Shown here: in pieces, positions 23,984-31,278 of the stretch | How positions within the stretch are numbered: position 1 is the stretch's first letter | Layout of the letters: each line of letters starts with the position of its first letter | Made by a program: the position numbers and the translations under genes | Assembly: GCA_964553135.1 (NCBI GenBank) | Contig: CAZKJL010000001.1 | Coordinates: 248,001 to 312,000, forward strand | Source of the DNA: CAZKJL01 sp964553135 | GTDB lineage: Bacteria; Patescibacteriota; Gracilibacteria; Peribacterales; Peribacteraceae | DNA: 64,000 bases | Direction of reading: 5' to 3' | The notes under the pieces: generated by a model | Database searches by the model: none | Told to the model about the DNA's origin: nothing | The model's input: only the letters and a program-made list of their open reading frames with translations

Positions 23984-24667
23984 TTAACCGCCGAAGCGGC
24001 GCTTGCGACGTTCGTATTCCACGATGGCGGCGTCCAGGTCGGCGGTGCCGATATCCGGGAAATGTTTGGGGCTGAACACCCACTCGCTGTACGCGGCTTG
24101 GAACAAGAAGAAGTTGCTCGTGCGCTGTTCGCCCGATGACCTCAAGATCACGTCGATGTCGGCGAGTTCGGGGTGATCGAGCGCCGCACGAATGCTCTCT
24201 TCCGTCGCATCGCCGGGATCTTTCATCGTTCGTACCGCACGCGCCACTTCATCTTTGCCGCCGTAGTCCACCGCGAGGTGCAGCGTGAATCCCGTCATGT
24301 CTTTCGTCATCGCTTCGGTCTCTTCGATCACCGTGATGAGTGACTTCGGCAATCTGTCGCGTCGGCCCGAATGCACGAAGCGGGTGTTGTTCTCCACGAG
24401 GCCGTGGGCCTCCTTTCTCAGGTAACTCTCGAGCATCTTCATGAGTTCCTCGATTTCTTTGGGATCGCGTTTCCAGTTCTCGGTGGAAAAGCACCACACC
24501 GTGAGCACGTTCACGCGCGGGTCCTTGCGGCACCAGTCGGTGAGTGTGCGGAAGTTCTCCACGGCGCGTTCATGGCCTTTCCAAACATGTGCGAATTTAT
24601 GCTCGCGGGCCCAACGACGGTTGCCGTCGGGGATGATGGCCAGGTGGAGAGGCTTGGATTCAGGCAT
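23984..24667 (-). CDS. uppS: Polyprenyl (undecaprenyl) diphosphate synthase, cis type
   Basis: Extends farnesyl diphosphate with isopentenyl diphosphate to the cis-polyprenyl carrier used for cell-wall and polysaccharide building. 227 residues. Motifs are PDGNRRWA (13-20), FSTENW (60-65) and RSSGEQRTSNFFLFQ (about 184-198). It overlaps idi by 8 bp, so the two are translated together. Its product links this cluster to the glycosyltransferases in the rest of the window. Confidence 0.93.
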   Translation of the reverse strand: MPESKPLHLAIIPDGNRRWAREHKFAHVWKGHERAVENFRTLTDWCRKDPRVNVLTVWCFSTENWKRDPKEIEELMKMLESYLRKEAHGLVENNTRFVHSGRRDRLPKSLITVIEETEAMTKDMTGFTLHLAVDYGGKDEVARAVRTMKDPGDATEESIRAALDHPELADIDVILRSSGEQRTSNFFLFQAAYSEWVFSPKHFPDIGTADLDAAIVEYERRKRRFGG

Positions 24668-25184
24668 GGGGGAGAGCGAGAGGGAGCCCTGCGTGAAGCC
24701 AGGGCGTGTACGTGTCGGGATTCGTCTTCAGATCTTTTTGCAGCGCGTCGACGGCGATCCATTTCCACTCCGACACTTCGTCGGGGTTCGCAGCGACGGG
24801 TGAAGATTCTAGCATCGTTCCGATGAGAATCGTGTCATGTTCGTGCTCCACTCCTTTTCCGTTCGGATCCATCGCGCGGTAGACGAATTGCTTTCCTTCG
24901 GTGAGGTCGCACGTGAAGCCGAGTTCTTCTTTCAGTCTCCGCTGCCCCGCCGCAACCGCGCTTTCGCCGGCGAACGGATGACTGCAGCAGGTGTTGGCCC
25001 ACGCGCCGGCCCAGAGCATCTTTTTTGCACTACGTTGTTGGATCAAGGTTTTCTTGAAGTCCGGCGTGAAGACGAATACCGAGAACGCACGGTGCAATTT
25101 TCCTTCTCCCGTGTGCGCGGCCAGAATGTCGGCTTCGCCCAGGGGCGTTCCGGCTTCATCGACGAGGGTGACGGTTCGTGTCAT
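24660..25184 (-). CDS. idi: Isopentenyl-diphosphate delta-isomerase, type I
   Basis: A 174-residue Nudix-fold enzyme that interconverts isopentenyl and dimethylallyl diphosphate. The metal and active-site marks WANTCCSHP and VEHEHDTILIG are seen, with the Nudix helix RRLKEELGF. The ATG at 25184 is preferred over 25193, because the TACCAT -10-like hexamer overlaps the earlier ATG. It is the first gene of the idi-uppS-mvk operon. Confidence 0.92.
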   Translation of the reverse strand: MTRTVTLVDEAGTPLGEADILAAHTGEGKLHRAFSVFVFTPDFKKTLIQQRSAKKMLWAGAWANTCCSHPFAGESAVAAGQRRLKEELGFTCDLTEGKQFVYRAMDPNGKGVEHEHDTILIGTMLESSPVAANPDEVSEWKWIAVDALQKDLKTNPDTYTPWLHAGLPLALPHA

Positions 25185-25191
25185 CGGCACC

Positions 25192-25197
25192 ATGGTA
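25192..25197 (-). promoter_or_regulatory. -10-like hexamer of idi
   Basis: TACCAT ends 7 nt before the ATG at 25184. The context GGTACCATGG is shared with the hexamer at 54242. Confidence 0.4.
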
Positions 25198-25292
25198 CCG
25201 CATGTTGACAGGCGGCCTCCTTTACACGCTCGCGCGCTGCATTCGTCTCCCGCTTTCGGTACGATGATCTCCGATCTTTCCGCTTACACTTC

Positions 25293-25913
25293 ATGAGTCA
25301 CTCTCACGCACACCCCATCTTGTCTTCCAGGAAGCAGTATCTCGCCGCGGCACTCGCCGCAGTGGCGCTCCTGTCGTACATGGTCGCCGCCATGTCGGAA
25401 AAGCAAAGCCGCCACACCGAGGCATCGGTCGGCATTCTCACGGCCGTCGCGGCAACGTCGGATTCGGGATACGAAATGTTCCTGAAGCTGGATACCATCG
25501 CCGGGGACTCGTCGGATCAGAAGCACAAGAATGAAATTGAGGTCGATTCGTTCGCCTGGGGCGAGACCCGCGGAGTCGGAGCCACTCGTCCCACGATGGA
25601 GGGCCTCAAGATCACCATGCCCGCTACGAAAGTCTCGCCGCGTCTGTTCCTCTACACCGCGGGCGGACTCAAGATCACCCGTGCCGTTCTTTCCGTTCGC
25701 CGTGCAGGCAGCGACGTCGACAGCCTCAAGTGGATTCTCACCGATGCGCAAATCACGAGCTTCCAGACCGTGGGCAACGTTCACGGCGACGGAGTCACGG
25801 ACCAGATCACGCTCAGTCCCGCCAAAATCGAAGTGGAGTACCTGCCCGAAGGCGGAGGTCCGTCCGTCAAAGCGGGTTGGGACCAGCGCACGGGCAAGTC
25901 GGTGGGTTACTAA
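25293..25913 (+). CDS. Hcp-like (type VI tube protein family) secreted or anchored protein
   Basis: 206 residues. A positively charged N-terminus and one hydrophobic helix (about 15-34) indicate a signal peptide or anchor. The remainder matches the Hcp family: EMFLKLDTIAGDSSDQKHKN (61-80), then IEVDSFAWG (82-90), ITMPATKVSP and ALSVRRAG-like strands, with VEYLP near the end. Hcp rings form the type VI secretion tube and normally lack a signal peptide. No other type VI gene is in the window, so a different role, perhaps a surface tube or adhesin, is likely. It is convergent with rmlA across a 9-bp repeat. Confidence 0.75.
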   Translation: MSHSHAHPILSSRKQYLAAALAAVALLSYMVAAMSEKQSRHTEASVGILTAVAATSDSGYEMFLKLDTIAGDSSDQKHKNEIEVDSFAWGETRGVGATRPTMEGLKITMPATKVSPRLFLYTAGGLKITRAVLSVRRAGSDVDSLKWILTDAQITSFQTVGNVHGDGVTDQITLSPAKIEVEYLPEGGGPSVKAGWDQRTGKSVGY

Positions 25914-25917
25914 CTAT

Positions 25918-25960
25918 AGGAAACCAAGGTAACCAAAGAAACCAAGGAATCCAACGATTC
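25918..25960. repeat. 9-bp-period repeat (AACCAAGG subtype)
   Basis: AGGAAACCA, AGGTAACCA, AAGAAACCA, AGGAATCCA and ACGATTCTG follow each other without gaps between two converging genes. Confidence 0.7.
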
Positions 25961-25967
25961 TGGGGTG

Positions 25968-25991
25968 TAGCGGTTAGCGGGTAGCGGGTAG
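25968..25991. repeat. 7-bp tandem repeat overlapping the end of rmlA
   Basis: TAGCGGT, TAGCGGG and TAGCGGG are followed by TAG. The rmlA stop codon and its last codons (LPATR) lie inside this run, so the C-terminus may have been remade by the repeat. Confidence 0.55.
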
Positions 25992-26699
25992 ATCTTTTCG
26001 TTTTTCTCGAACAAGCTCCGCTGCCCTGAATAAACTCTCGAAAGTTCCTGCATCCACCCATTCTTCTTTTAAGATCGTCGCCTTCGCTTCCTTGTTCTTC
26101 ACGTACCATCCGCTGACATCGGTGATTTCGAATTCACCGCGCGGTGACGGCTTTAGGTTTCTGATGATCTCGAAACATCGCTTGTCGTAGACGTAGCATC
26201 CGGTCACGGCCAAGTTGCTCTTGGGTTTCTTGGGCTTCTCTTCCACCGACGTGATGATACCGTTCTCCATCACCGCGACGCCGAAGCGCTCGGGGTCGTG
26301 TACCTCTTTCACGAACAAGTGCGCGCCACCCTTGAAGTTCTTGATGGCGGGGGACAAGTCATCGAAGTACACGTTGTCACCCAGAATGGCACACACGTCG
26401 CTGTCCTCGGCGAATGCTTCGGCGAGTCCGAGTGCCTGAGCGATGCCGCCCGGTTTTTCCTGCACGCAGAAATTGAACTCGCAACCGAAGCGGCTGCCGC
26501 TTCCGAGGAACGCGGCCATTTGGTCCATGTGTTCGCTGCCGCAGATCACGGCGATCTCTTTGATGCCCGCGTTCAGAAGGACCTGGAGCGGGTAGAGAAT
26601 CAAAGGTTTGTCGTACACCGGGAGCAAGCTCTTGTTCGTGATTTCGGTCAGGGGCTTAAGCCTGGTACCGCTGCCGCCGCAAATCATGACGCCTTTCAT
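25974..26699 (-). CDS. rmlA: Glucose-1-phosphate thymidylyltransferase-like nucleotidyltransferase
   Basis: 241 residues, the short RmlA form. Marks are GVMICGGSGTRLKPLTE at the N-terminus, KSLLPVYDKPLI, QEKPGGIAQAL, and ILGDNVYFDD for metal binding; EWVDAGTFESL lies near the C-terminus. It would make dTDP-glucose for the divergent rmlB. The ATG at 26699 is chosen at the conserved start. rmlC and rmlD are not in the window. Confidence 0.88.
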   Translation of the reverse strand: MKGVMICGGSGTRLKPLTEITNKSLLPVYDKPLILYPLQVLLNAGIKEIAVICGSEHMDQMAAFLGSGSRFGCEFNFCVQEKPGGIAQALGLAEAFAEDSDVCAILGDNVYFDDLSPAIKNFKGGAHLFVKEVHDPERFGVAVMENGIITSVEEKPKKPKSNLAVTGCYVYDKRCFEIIRNLKPSPRGEFEITDVSGWYVKNKEAKATILKEEWVDAGTFESLFRAAELVREKRKDLPATR

Positions 26700-26706
26700 G
26701 AAAGAG

Positions 26707-26712
26707 AGCTTA
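26707..26712 (-). promoter_or_regulatory. -10-like hexamer of rmlA
   Basis: TAAGCT ends 7 nt before the ATG at 26699. Confidence 0.4.
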
Positions 26713-26763
26713 TATGGCTCCGCTTTCGGCTTCCAGGCCAAGTCGCAGGGCTTCGTTTCCTGC

Positions 26764-26769
26764 TACAAT
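26764..26769 (+). promoter_or_regulatory. -10-like hexamer of rmlB
   Basis: TACAAT, preceded by GC, ends 6 nt before the ATG at 26776. Confidence 0.55.
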
Positions 26770-26775
26770 CAGGGC

Positions 26776-27771
26776 ATGCGTCTCCTGGTTACCGGTGCTG
26801 CCGGCTTCATCGGCTCGCATTTCGTCCTGCGGCACGTCGCGACGTTCCCGAAGGACACCGTCGTCGTGCTCGATAAACTCACGTACGCCGCCGATCAAAC
26901 GCTGCTCGATCCCATCAAAGACAAGATCGCGTTCGTCGAAGGAGACATCGCCGATCAGAACCTCGTGACGAAGCTCGTGAAGGATCACGGCATCGATACC
27001 ATCGTGAATTTTGCCGCTGAGTCGCACGTCGACAATTCCATCAACGACGCGACGCCGTTTCTTCACACCAACGTCACGGGAACGCAGGCGCTCATCGAAG
27101 TGGTGAAGGCGAATCCGTCGATCAAGTTCCTGCACGTCTCCACCGATGAAGTCTTCGGCGACATCTCCGATGACATGGCACCCCGTACGGTCGGCGACAC
27201 GCTGATCCCCAGTTCGCCGTACGCAGCAAGCAAAGCAGCCGCCGAAATGCTCGTGATGGCCGCCATGCGCACGTTCCGGATTCATGCATGCATCACGCGT
27301 TGCACGAACAACTACGGTCCGCACCAAGCCGAGGAGAAGTTCATCCCCACCGTCATCCGTCACGCGCTCGCCGACAAAAAAATCCCGGTGTACGGCGACG
27401 GCAAGAACAAGCGCGACTGGCTGTTCGTCACCGATCACACCGATGCCATCGAAAAAATTCTGGCAACGTCCTGGGCATTCTGGGACGAGAAAGTTCCGCA
27501 CACCAATCCGCGCGCCGAACCGGGAAGCGGACACATCTTCCATGTCTCGGCGGATGAAGAGCGAGAGAACATCGACGTCGCCAAGCAGATCCTCAAGATT
27601 CTGGGCAAACCAGAGAGCCTCCTCTCTTTTGTCACCGATCGTCCGGGCCATGACTGGCGCTACGCGCTCGATTCCTCGAACACGCGTGCCCTCGGCTGGA
27701 AGCCCAATGTGGCATTTAACGAAGGTTTGGAGCAGACCGTGGAGTGGTACAAACGGCGCTTTGCGCGGTAA
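26776..27771 (+). CDS. rmlB: dTDP-glucose 4,6-dehydratase
   Basis: A 331-residue extended short-chain dehydrogenase. The NAD-binding GAAGFIG (7-13), the active-site STDEVFGD (about 115-122) and YAASKAAAEM (Tyr/Lys pair, about 145) are those of RmlB, as is RPGHDWRYALD near the end. It forms dTDP-4-keto-6-deoxyglucose. The ATG at 26776 is used; the longer ORF crosses the divergent promoter region. The start lies 76 bp from the divergent rmlA. Confidence 0.93.
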   Translation: MRLLVTGAAGFIGSHFVLRHVATFPKDTVVVLDKLTYAADQTLLDPIKDKIAFVEGDIADQNLVTKLVKDHGIDTIVNFAAESHVDNSINDATPFLHTNVTGTQALIEVVKANPSIKFLHVSTDEVFGDISDDMAPRTVGDTLIPSSPYAASKAAAEMLVMAAMRTFRIHACITRCTNNYGPHQAEEKFIPTVIRHALADKKIPVYGDGKNKRDWLFVTDHTDAIEKILATSWAFWDEKVPHTNPRAEPGSGHIFHVSADEERENIDVAKQILKILGKPESLLSFVTDRPGHDWRYALDSSNTRALGWKPNVAFNEGLEQTVEWYKRRFAR

Positions 27772-27774
27772 CAT
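27769..27774 (+). promoter_or_regulatory. -10-like hexamer
   Basis: TAACAT overlaps the rmlB stop codon and ends 9 nt before the ATG at 27784. Confidence 0.3.
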
Positions 27775-27783
27775 AGCCTTTCC

Positions 27784-28836
27784 ATGCGTATCGTCCTTGC
27801 CACCGGCATTTACCCGCCCGAGATCGGAGGTCCCGCCACGTACGTTGCGGCGGTTGCGCGCGAGATGCGCGACATGGGACATGAGGTCACGGTCGTGACG
27901 TATGGAGAAGGGGCAAGTGATGGCGTCATCTTCGTTTCCAAGTCAGGCGGCGTTCTTTCCCGGTGGAAGCGTTACGCAAAAGCTTTGAAGGATGTGGCCG
28001 CGAATGCCGACAGAATCTACGTCTTCACATCGGTGAGTGCCGGAGTGCCGCTCATGATGGCCCGACTGAAGGGACCGAAGAAAATTCTGCGCCTCGGCGG
28101 AGACTTTTTCTGGGAGCGCTACACCGATGCGGGCGGCATGAAGAGCCTCGTGGCGTGGTATGGCTTCTCGCTGAGTTTTTGGCGTCTGATGAACACGCTG
28201 TTCATGAAAACGATCCTGAGCTCATTCGATCATGTCGTGTACTCCACGGAGTTTCAGCACGATGTGCACCGCAGGGTCTACGGACTCTTGCATACGTCCG
28301 TCATTCCCAACGCCAAGCCCGTCGGCGTGCAGGTGTCGCACCACAAACATGCACCGTTTCGATTGCTGTTCATGGGTCGCTTCGTCCGATTCAAAAACAT
28401 TTCGTCGCTCATCATCGCGATGCGCCGACTGGAGGAGGCAACGCTCACCATCGTCGGTGACGGCCCCATCGAGAAAGCACTCAAGATACAGGTCGACGCG
28501 CTTGGGCTGAGTAAGCGCATCTCGTTTAAGCCTCCCGTGACGGGCGAAGAGAAAAATAAGCTGTTCGATGAGCACGATTTGCTCGTGATTCCGTCCGTGA
28601 CGGAGATCAGCCCGAACGTGGCTCTGGAAGCAGTTTCCCGCTGTCTCCCCGTACTGCTTACAAGGGAGACAGGACTCACGTACGGTGCGGGTATCGTGCG
28701 TTCTGTCCTTCGCACGCCCGCTCAAATCGTTTCGGCCGTCCGAGCCGTCATCACGAACTACGAACCGCGTCCGTACGACAGTGCCGTGCGCACGTACAAA
28801 GTCGTCGCATCCGATCTTCTCGCCATCTCCGTATGA
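27784..28836 (+). CDS. GT4 family glycosyltransferase
   Basis: 350 residues, GT-B fold. The start ATGIYPPEIGGPATYV matches GT4 acceptor-domain openings. The donor side has LLFMGRFVRFKNI and IPSVTEISPNVALEAVSRC. It begins 12 bp after rmlB and overlaps the next GT4 gene by 4 bp (ATGA), so rmlB and three GT4 genes likely form one unit. Confidence 0.9.
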   Translation: MRIVLATGIYPPEIGGPATYVAAVAREMRDMGHEVTVVTYGEGASDGVIFVSKSGGVLSRWKRYAKALKDVAANADRIYVFTSVSAGVPLMMARLKGPKKILRLGGDFFWERYTDAGGMKSLVAWYGFSLSFWRLMNTLFMKTILSSFDHVVYSTEFQHDVHRRVYGLLHTSVIPNAKPVGVQVSHHKHAPFRLLFMGRFVRFKNISSLIIAMRRLEEATLTIVGDGPIEKALKIQVDALGLSKRISFKPPVTGEEKNKLFDEHDLLVIPSVTEISPNVALEAVSRCLPVLLTRETGLTYGAGIVRSVLRTPAQIVSAVRAVITNYEPRPYDSAVRTYKVVASDLLAISV

Positions 28837-29939
28837 AACTTCTCATGATCAGCGGCGACAGGACGCTCGTTGCCGGAAAAGCTTCGGCGTTTTCCGCAAT
28901 GATGGAGGAATTTCACACGCATTTCGAGCGGATCGACATCATCTGCCCAAAACCGACGCACCAAGGACAGAATGTGCTGCAGGTTTTTGGAAACGTGCAC
29001 ATTCATCCGGCCACGGGCGGACTTCTGTCGCAGCCGTTTTTCATCAAGAGGAAGGGAAAAGAGCTCTTTCGGCAATTCGCACACGACGTCATGACGGTGC
29101 ACGAGTATCCGCCGTTCTATAACGGTATTGGCGCTCGAATGCTCCGGAAAAAAATCGGTATCCCCGCAGTTTTGGAGTTGCATCACATCATCGGATATCC
29201 CAAAGCCGCCTCATTCTCCGAACTCATCGGTCGATGGATGACAAAATTCTTCATCGGAGGTCACAGCCGACACTTTTCTGCCGTGCGCGTCGTGAACGGA
29301 ACAGTGAAGACGAGGCTTTCCGAGTGGGGAGTGTCTGTGGAGAAGATAAAAAACGTACCGTCGGTCTATTTGGATCATTCGCTCCTCATGTCTTCCAAAC
29401 ATAGCCCTAAAAAATATGATGCGACCTTCTGTTCTCGGCTTGTAGATAACAAAGGATTGCCCGAGGTCATCGAGGCTTTCGTGCGCCTCGAGGGCGCGAC
29501 ATTACGCATCATCGGCGACGGGCCGCTCCGCTTTTCATCGGAAATGCTCGTCAAAAACCTGGGACTCGAAGACAGGGTCACGTTTTCCGGCTGGTTGCCC
29601 GATGCCGCGTCCGTCGCACGCGAGATCGCGTCCGGAAAAGTGTTTCTGATGAACTCGAAGAGCGAAGGAAACCCGCGTGTCGCCATCGAAGCCATGGCAC
29701 TCGGGCTCCCGGTACTCGCCACACGCGTCGGCATCATGCCCGATGTCGTGAGAGAGGGTGAAAACGGAATGTTCACCACCGGAAAGCCCAAGGACATCGC
29801 CGAGAACCTGAAGCTGATGCTCGCCGATGGTGCAAAACTTACTGCCATGGGCGCCGCAGCGAGCGGTATTGCGGCTCGCTTCGAGAAAAAGGCCGCCATC
29901 AAAGCGTACGCCGATTTTCTTTCGTCCCAGGTACACTGA
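28833..29939 (+). CDS. GT4 family glycosyltransferase
   Basis: 368 residues, GT-B fold. Donor-site marks are CSRLVDNKGLPEVIEA and NSKSEGNPRVAIEAMALG. The N-terminal half is less typical and its coding sequence is somewhat more AT-rich than the neighbours. It is translationally coupled to the GT4 gene before it. Confidence 0.88.
   Translation: MKLLMISGDRTLVAGKASAFSAMMEEFHTHFERIDIICPKPTHQGQNVLQVFGNVHIHPATGGLLSQPFFIKRKGKELFRQFAHDVMTVHEYPPFYNGIGARMLRKKIGIPAVLELHHIIGYPKAASFSELIGRWMTKFFIGGHSRHFSAVRVVNGTVKTRLSEWGVSVEKIKNVPSVYLDHSLLMSSKHSPKKYDATFCSRLVDNKGLPEVIEAFVRLEGATLRIIGDGPLRFSSEMLVKNLGLEDRVTFSGWLPDAASVAREIASGKVFLMNSKSEGNPRVAIEAMALGLPVLATRVGIMPDVVREGENGMFTTGKPKDIAENLKLMLADGAKLTAMGAAASGIAARFEKKAAIKAYADFLSSQVH
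29932..29937 (+). promoter_or_regulatory. -10-like hexamer
   Basis: TACACT lies over the last codons of the previous gene and ends 7 nt before the ATG at 29945. Confidence 0.35.
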
Positions 29940-29944
29940 TTCTC

Positions 29945-30994
29945 ATGAAACTTCTGTTCATCACGCAAAAGCTGAAGGACCAAGACAGCTTCGGCGTGCT
30001 GTGGATCCGTGAACTCATTCGACAAGGATTCGATGTGACGGTCATTTGTCTGGAAGGTTCACCCGAAGGCTTCGAATTTCCGGTGCACACTCTCGGGAAA
30101 GAGAAGGGAGTCGGCAAAATCGGGTCGGCACTCAGGTTTGAAAAGCTCATCACGACGCTTTCGTACGACCGCGTGTTCGTCCACATGGCGCCCGTTTGGT
30201 ATACGCTCGGTTTTTGGCTTTGGAATGCCAAGCGCATCCCCACGTACCTCTGGTACACGCATTACCAAATGCAGCTCGGGGTGAAGCTCTTCGGGTGGTT
30301 TGGCACGCGTTTCTTCTGTGCCACGCCCCAGAGTCTGCCGCAGTACCCTTCGACAAGCTCAGGGCAAGCGAGCGCAAAAAAAGTTGTGACGGGGCATGGC
30401 ATCGACCTCCGTTTCTGGCCCAAGCGCAGAAATGTCAGTAACTCATCGCATCGTTTGCTCGTCGTGCATCGTCTCAGTCGCTCCAAGCGTCTCGAGCTCA
30501 GCATCCGCGCACTCACGCTGCTCGATTCGAGGTTCACGATCGATATCTACGGCATCGAAGCCGAGGCCGATTACGTCGCGGAGATGAAAAAACTCGTCGC
30601 CGACCTGAAGCTGCAGTCGCGTGTGACGTTCCACGGCACGATCCCGATGCAAAAGCTCCCGGATCTGTATTCCAGACATCGCTTGCTCCTCAATATGGCC
30701 AGCGAAACCATCGACAAGACGATGCTCGAGGCCATGACATGCGGCTGCTACCCCGTGACGACGATGGGCAACGCCGCCGCCATCGGCCTTCGCGATGCCG
30801 TCGACTTCGGCCGACAGATCGGTATTGCATGTGCGCCGAGTGAGGACACCCCCGAGGCCATCGCCGGGTTCGTGAAGACGTACGCCGATAAAGCACCGAT
30901 CGACGGGGATGCGATGTACAGAGCAGTCGAAACGCATCACAGCCTGGAGGGGCTTGTGAAGAAGATGGGGGAGTACATAAAAGCAGGTCGATAA
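29945..30994 (+). CDS. GT4 family glycosyltransferase with an in-frame repeat insertion
   Basis: 349 residues, GT-B fold, with LLVVHRLSRSKRLELSIRAL and MASETIDKTMLEAMTCG as donor-site marks. At residues about 134-145 the reading frame runs through a REP-like palindrome and gives YPSTSSGQASA. That stretch is absent from the family logic and lies in the surface loop just before the VVTGHGIDL strand that leads into the donor domain. The frame is kept, so the protein may still work. The next gene downstream is convergent, across a structured repeat. Confidence 0.87.
   Translation: MKLLFITQKLKDQDSFGVLWIRELIRQGFDVTVICLEGSPEGFEFPVHTLGKEKGVGKIGSALRFEKLITTLSYDRVFVHMAPVWYTLGFWLWNAKRIPTYLWYTHYQMQLGVKLFGWFGTRFFCATPQSLPQYPSTSSGQASAKKVVTGHGIDLRFWPKRRNVSNSSHRLLVVHRLSRSKRLELSIRALTLLDSRFTIDIYGIEAEADYVAEMKKLVADLKLQSRVTFHGTIPMQKLPDLYSRHRLLLNMASETIDKTMLEAMTCGCYPVTTMGNAAAIGLRDAVDFGRQIGIACAPSEDTPEAIAGFVKTYADKAPIDGDAMYRAVETHHSLEGLVKKMGEYIKAGR
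30346..30364. repeat. REP-like palindrome inside a GT4 gene
   Basis: CCCTTCGACAAGCTCAGGG, the same family as the palindrome after tRNA-Ser. It adds an in-frame PSTSSGQ peptide to the protein. Confidence 0.8.
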
Positions 30995-30998
30995 CGAG

Positions 30999-31278
30999 TG
31001 TTACTTCTTTGTCGCGCATTCTTCTTCCACTTTCTTTTGACGCAAAAGAAAGTGGCAAAGAAAAACAGTCGCTCGTGGAAAAATGGCCTACGCTTCTACG
31101 TTCGCAGAGCTAAAAAGTCCAAACTCGGCCTGCGGGCCTCAAACAGTGGACTTTTTCACGCTCCGCTTCACGTGAAGCGTTACGGCATTTTTCCAATGCG
31201 ACAACGCGGTTTCAGATTCTTCAAAGCATGGCGTCGTTCCTTGCAGTCCTTGTATTCTTTGCACTCTTTGCAATCCTT
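30999..31278. repeat. Structured interspersed repeat, copy 1 (long form) with 9-bp tail
   Basis: In order: TTACTTCTTTG; a perfect 13-bp hairpin (31027-31039 with 31043-31055); CAAAGAAAAACAGTCGCTC; an outer stem TGGAAAAATGgCC (31076-31088) with GGCATTTTTCCA (31184-31195); within it a perfect 10-bp inner stem AAAAAGTCCA (31112-31121) with TGGACTTTTT (31147-31156) and a GGCC/GGCC loop hairpin; then GCGACAACG and a tail of TTCCTTGCA-type 9-mers. It fills the gap between two converging genes. Confidence 0.85.

Noticed and set aside
25285..25290. TACACT as -10 box of the Hcp-like gene
   Set aside because: It ends only 2 nt before the ATG at 25293, so transcription would start inside the gene; TACGAT at 25260-25265 is a better but unproven option.
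25293..25913. Part of a type VI secretion operon
   Set aside because: Neighbours are idi and rmlA; no VgrG, sheath, baseplate or ClpV-like gene is seen.
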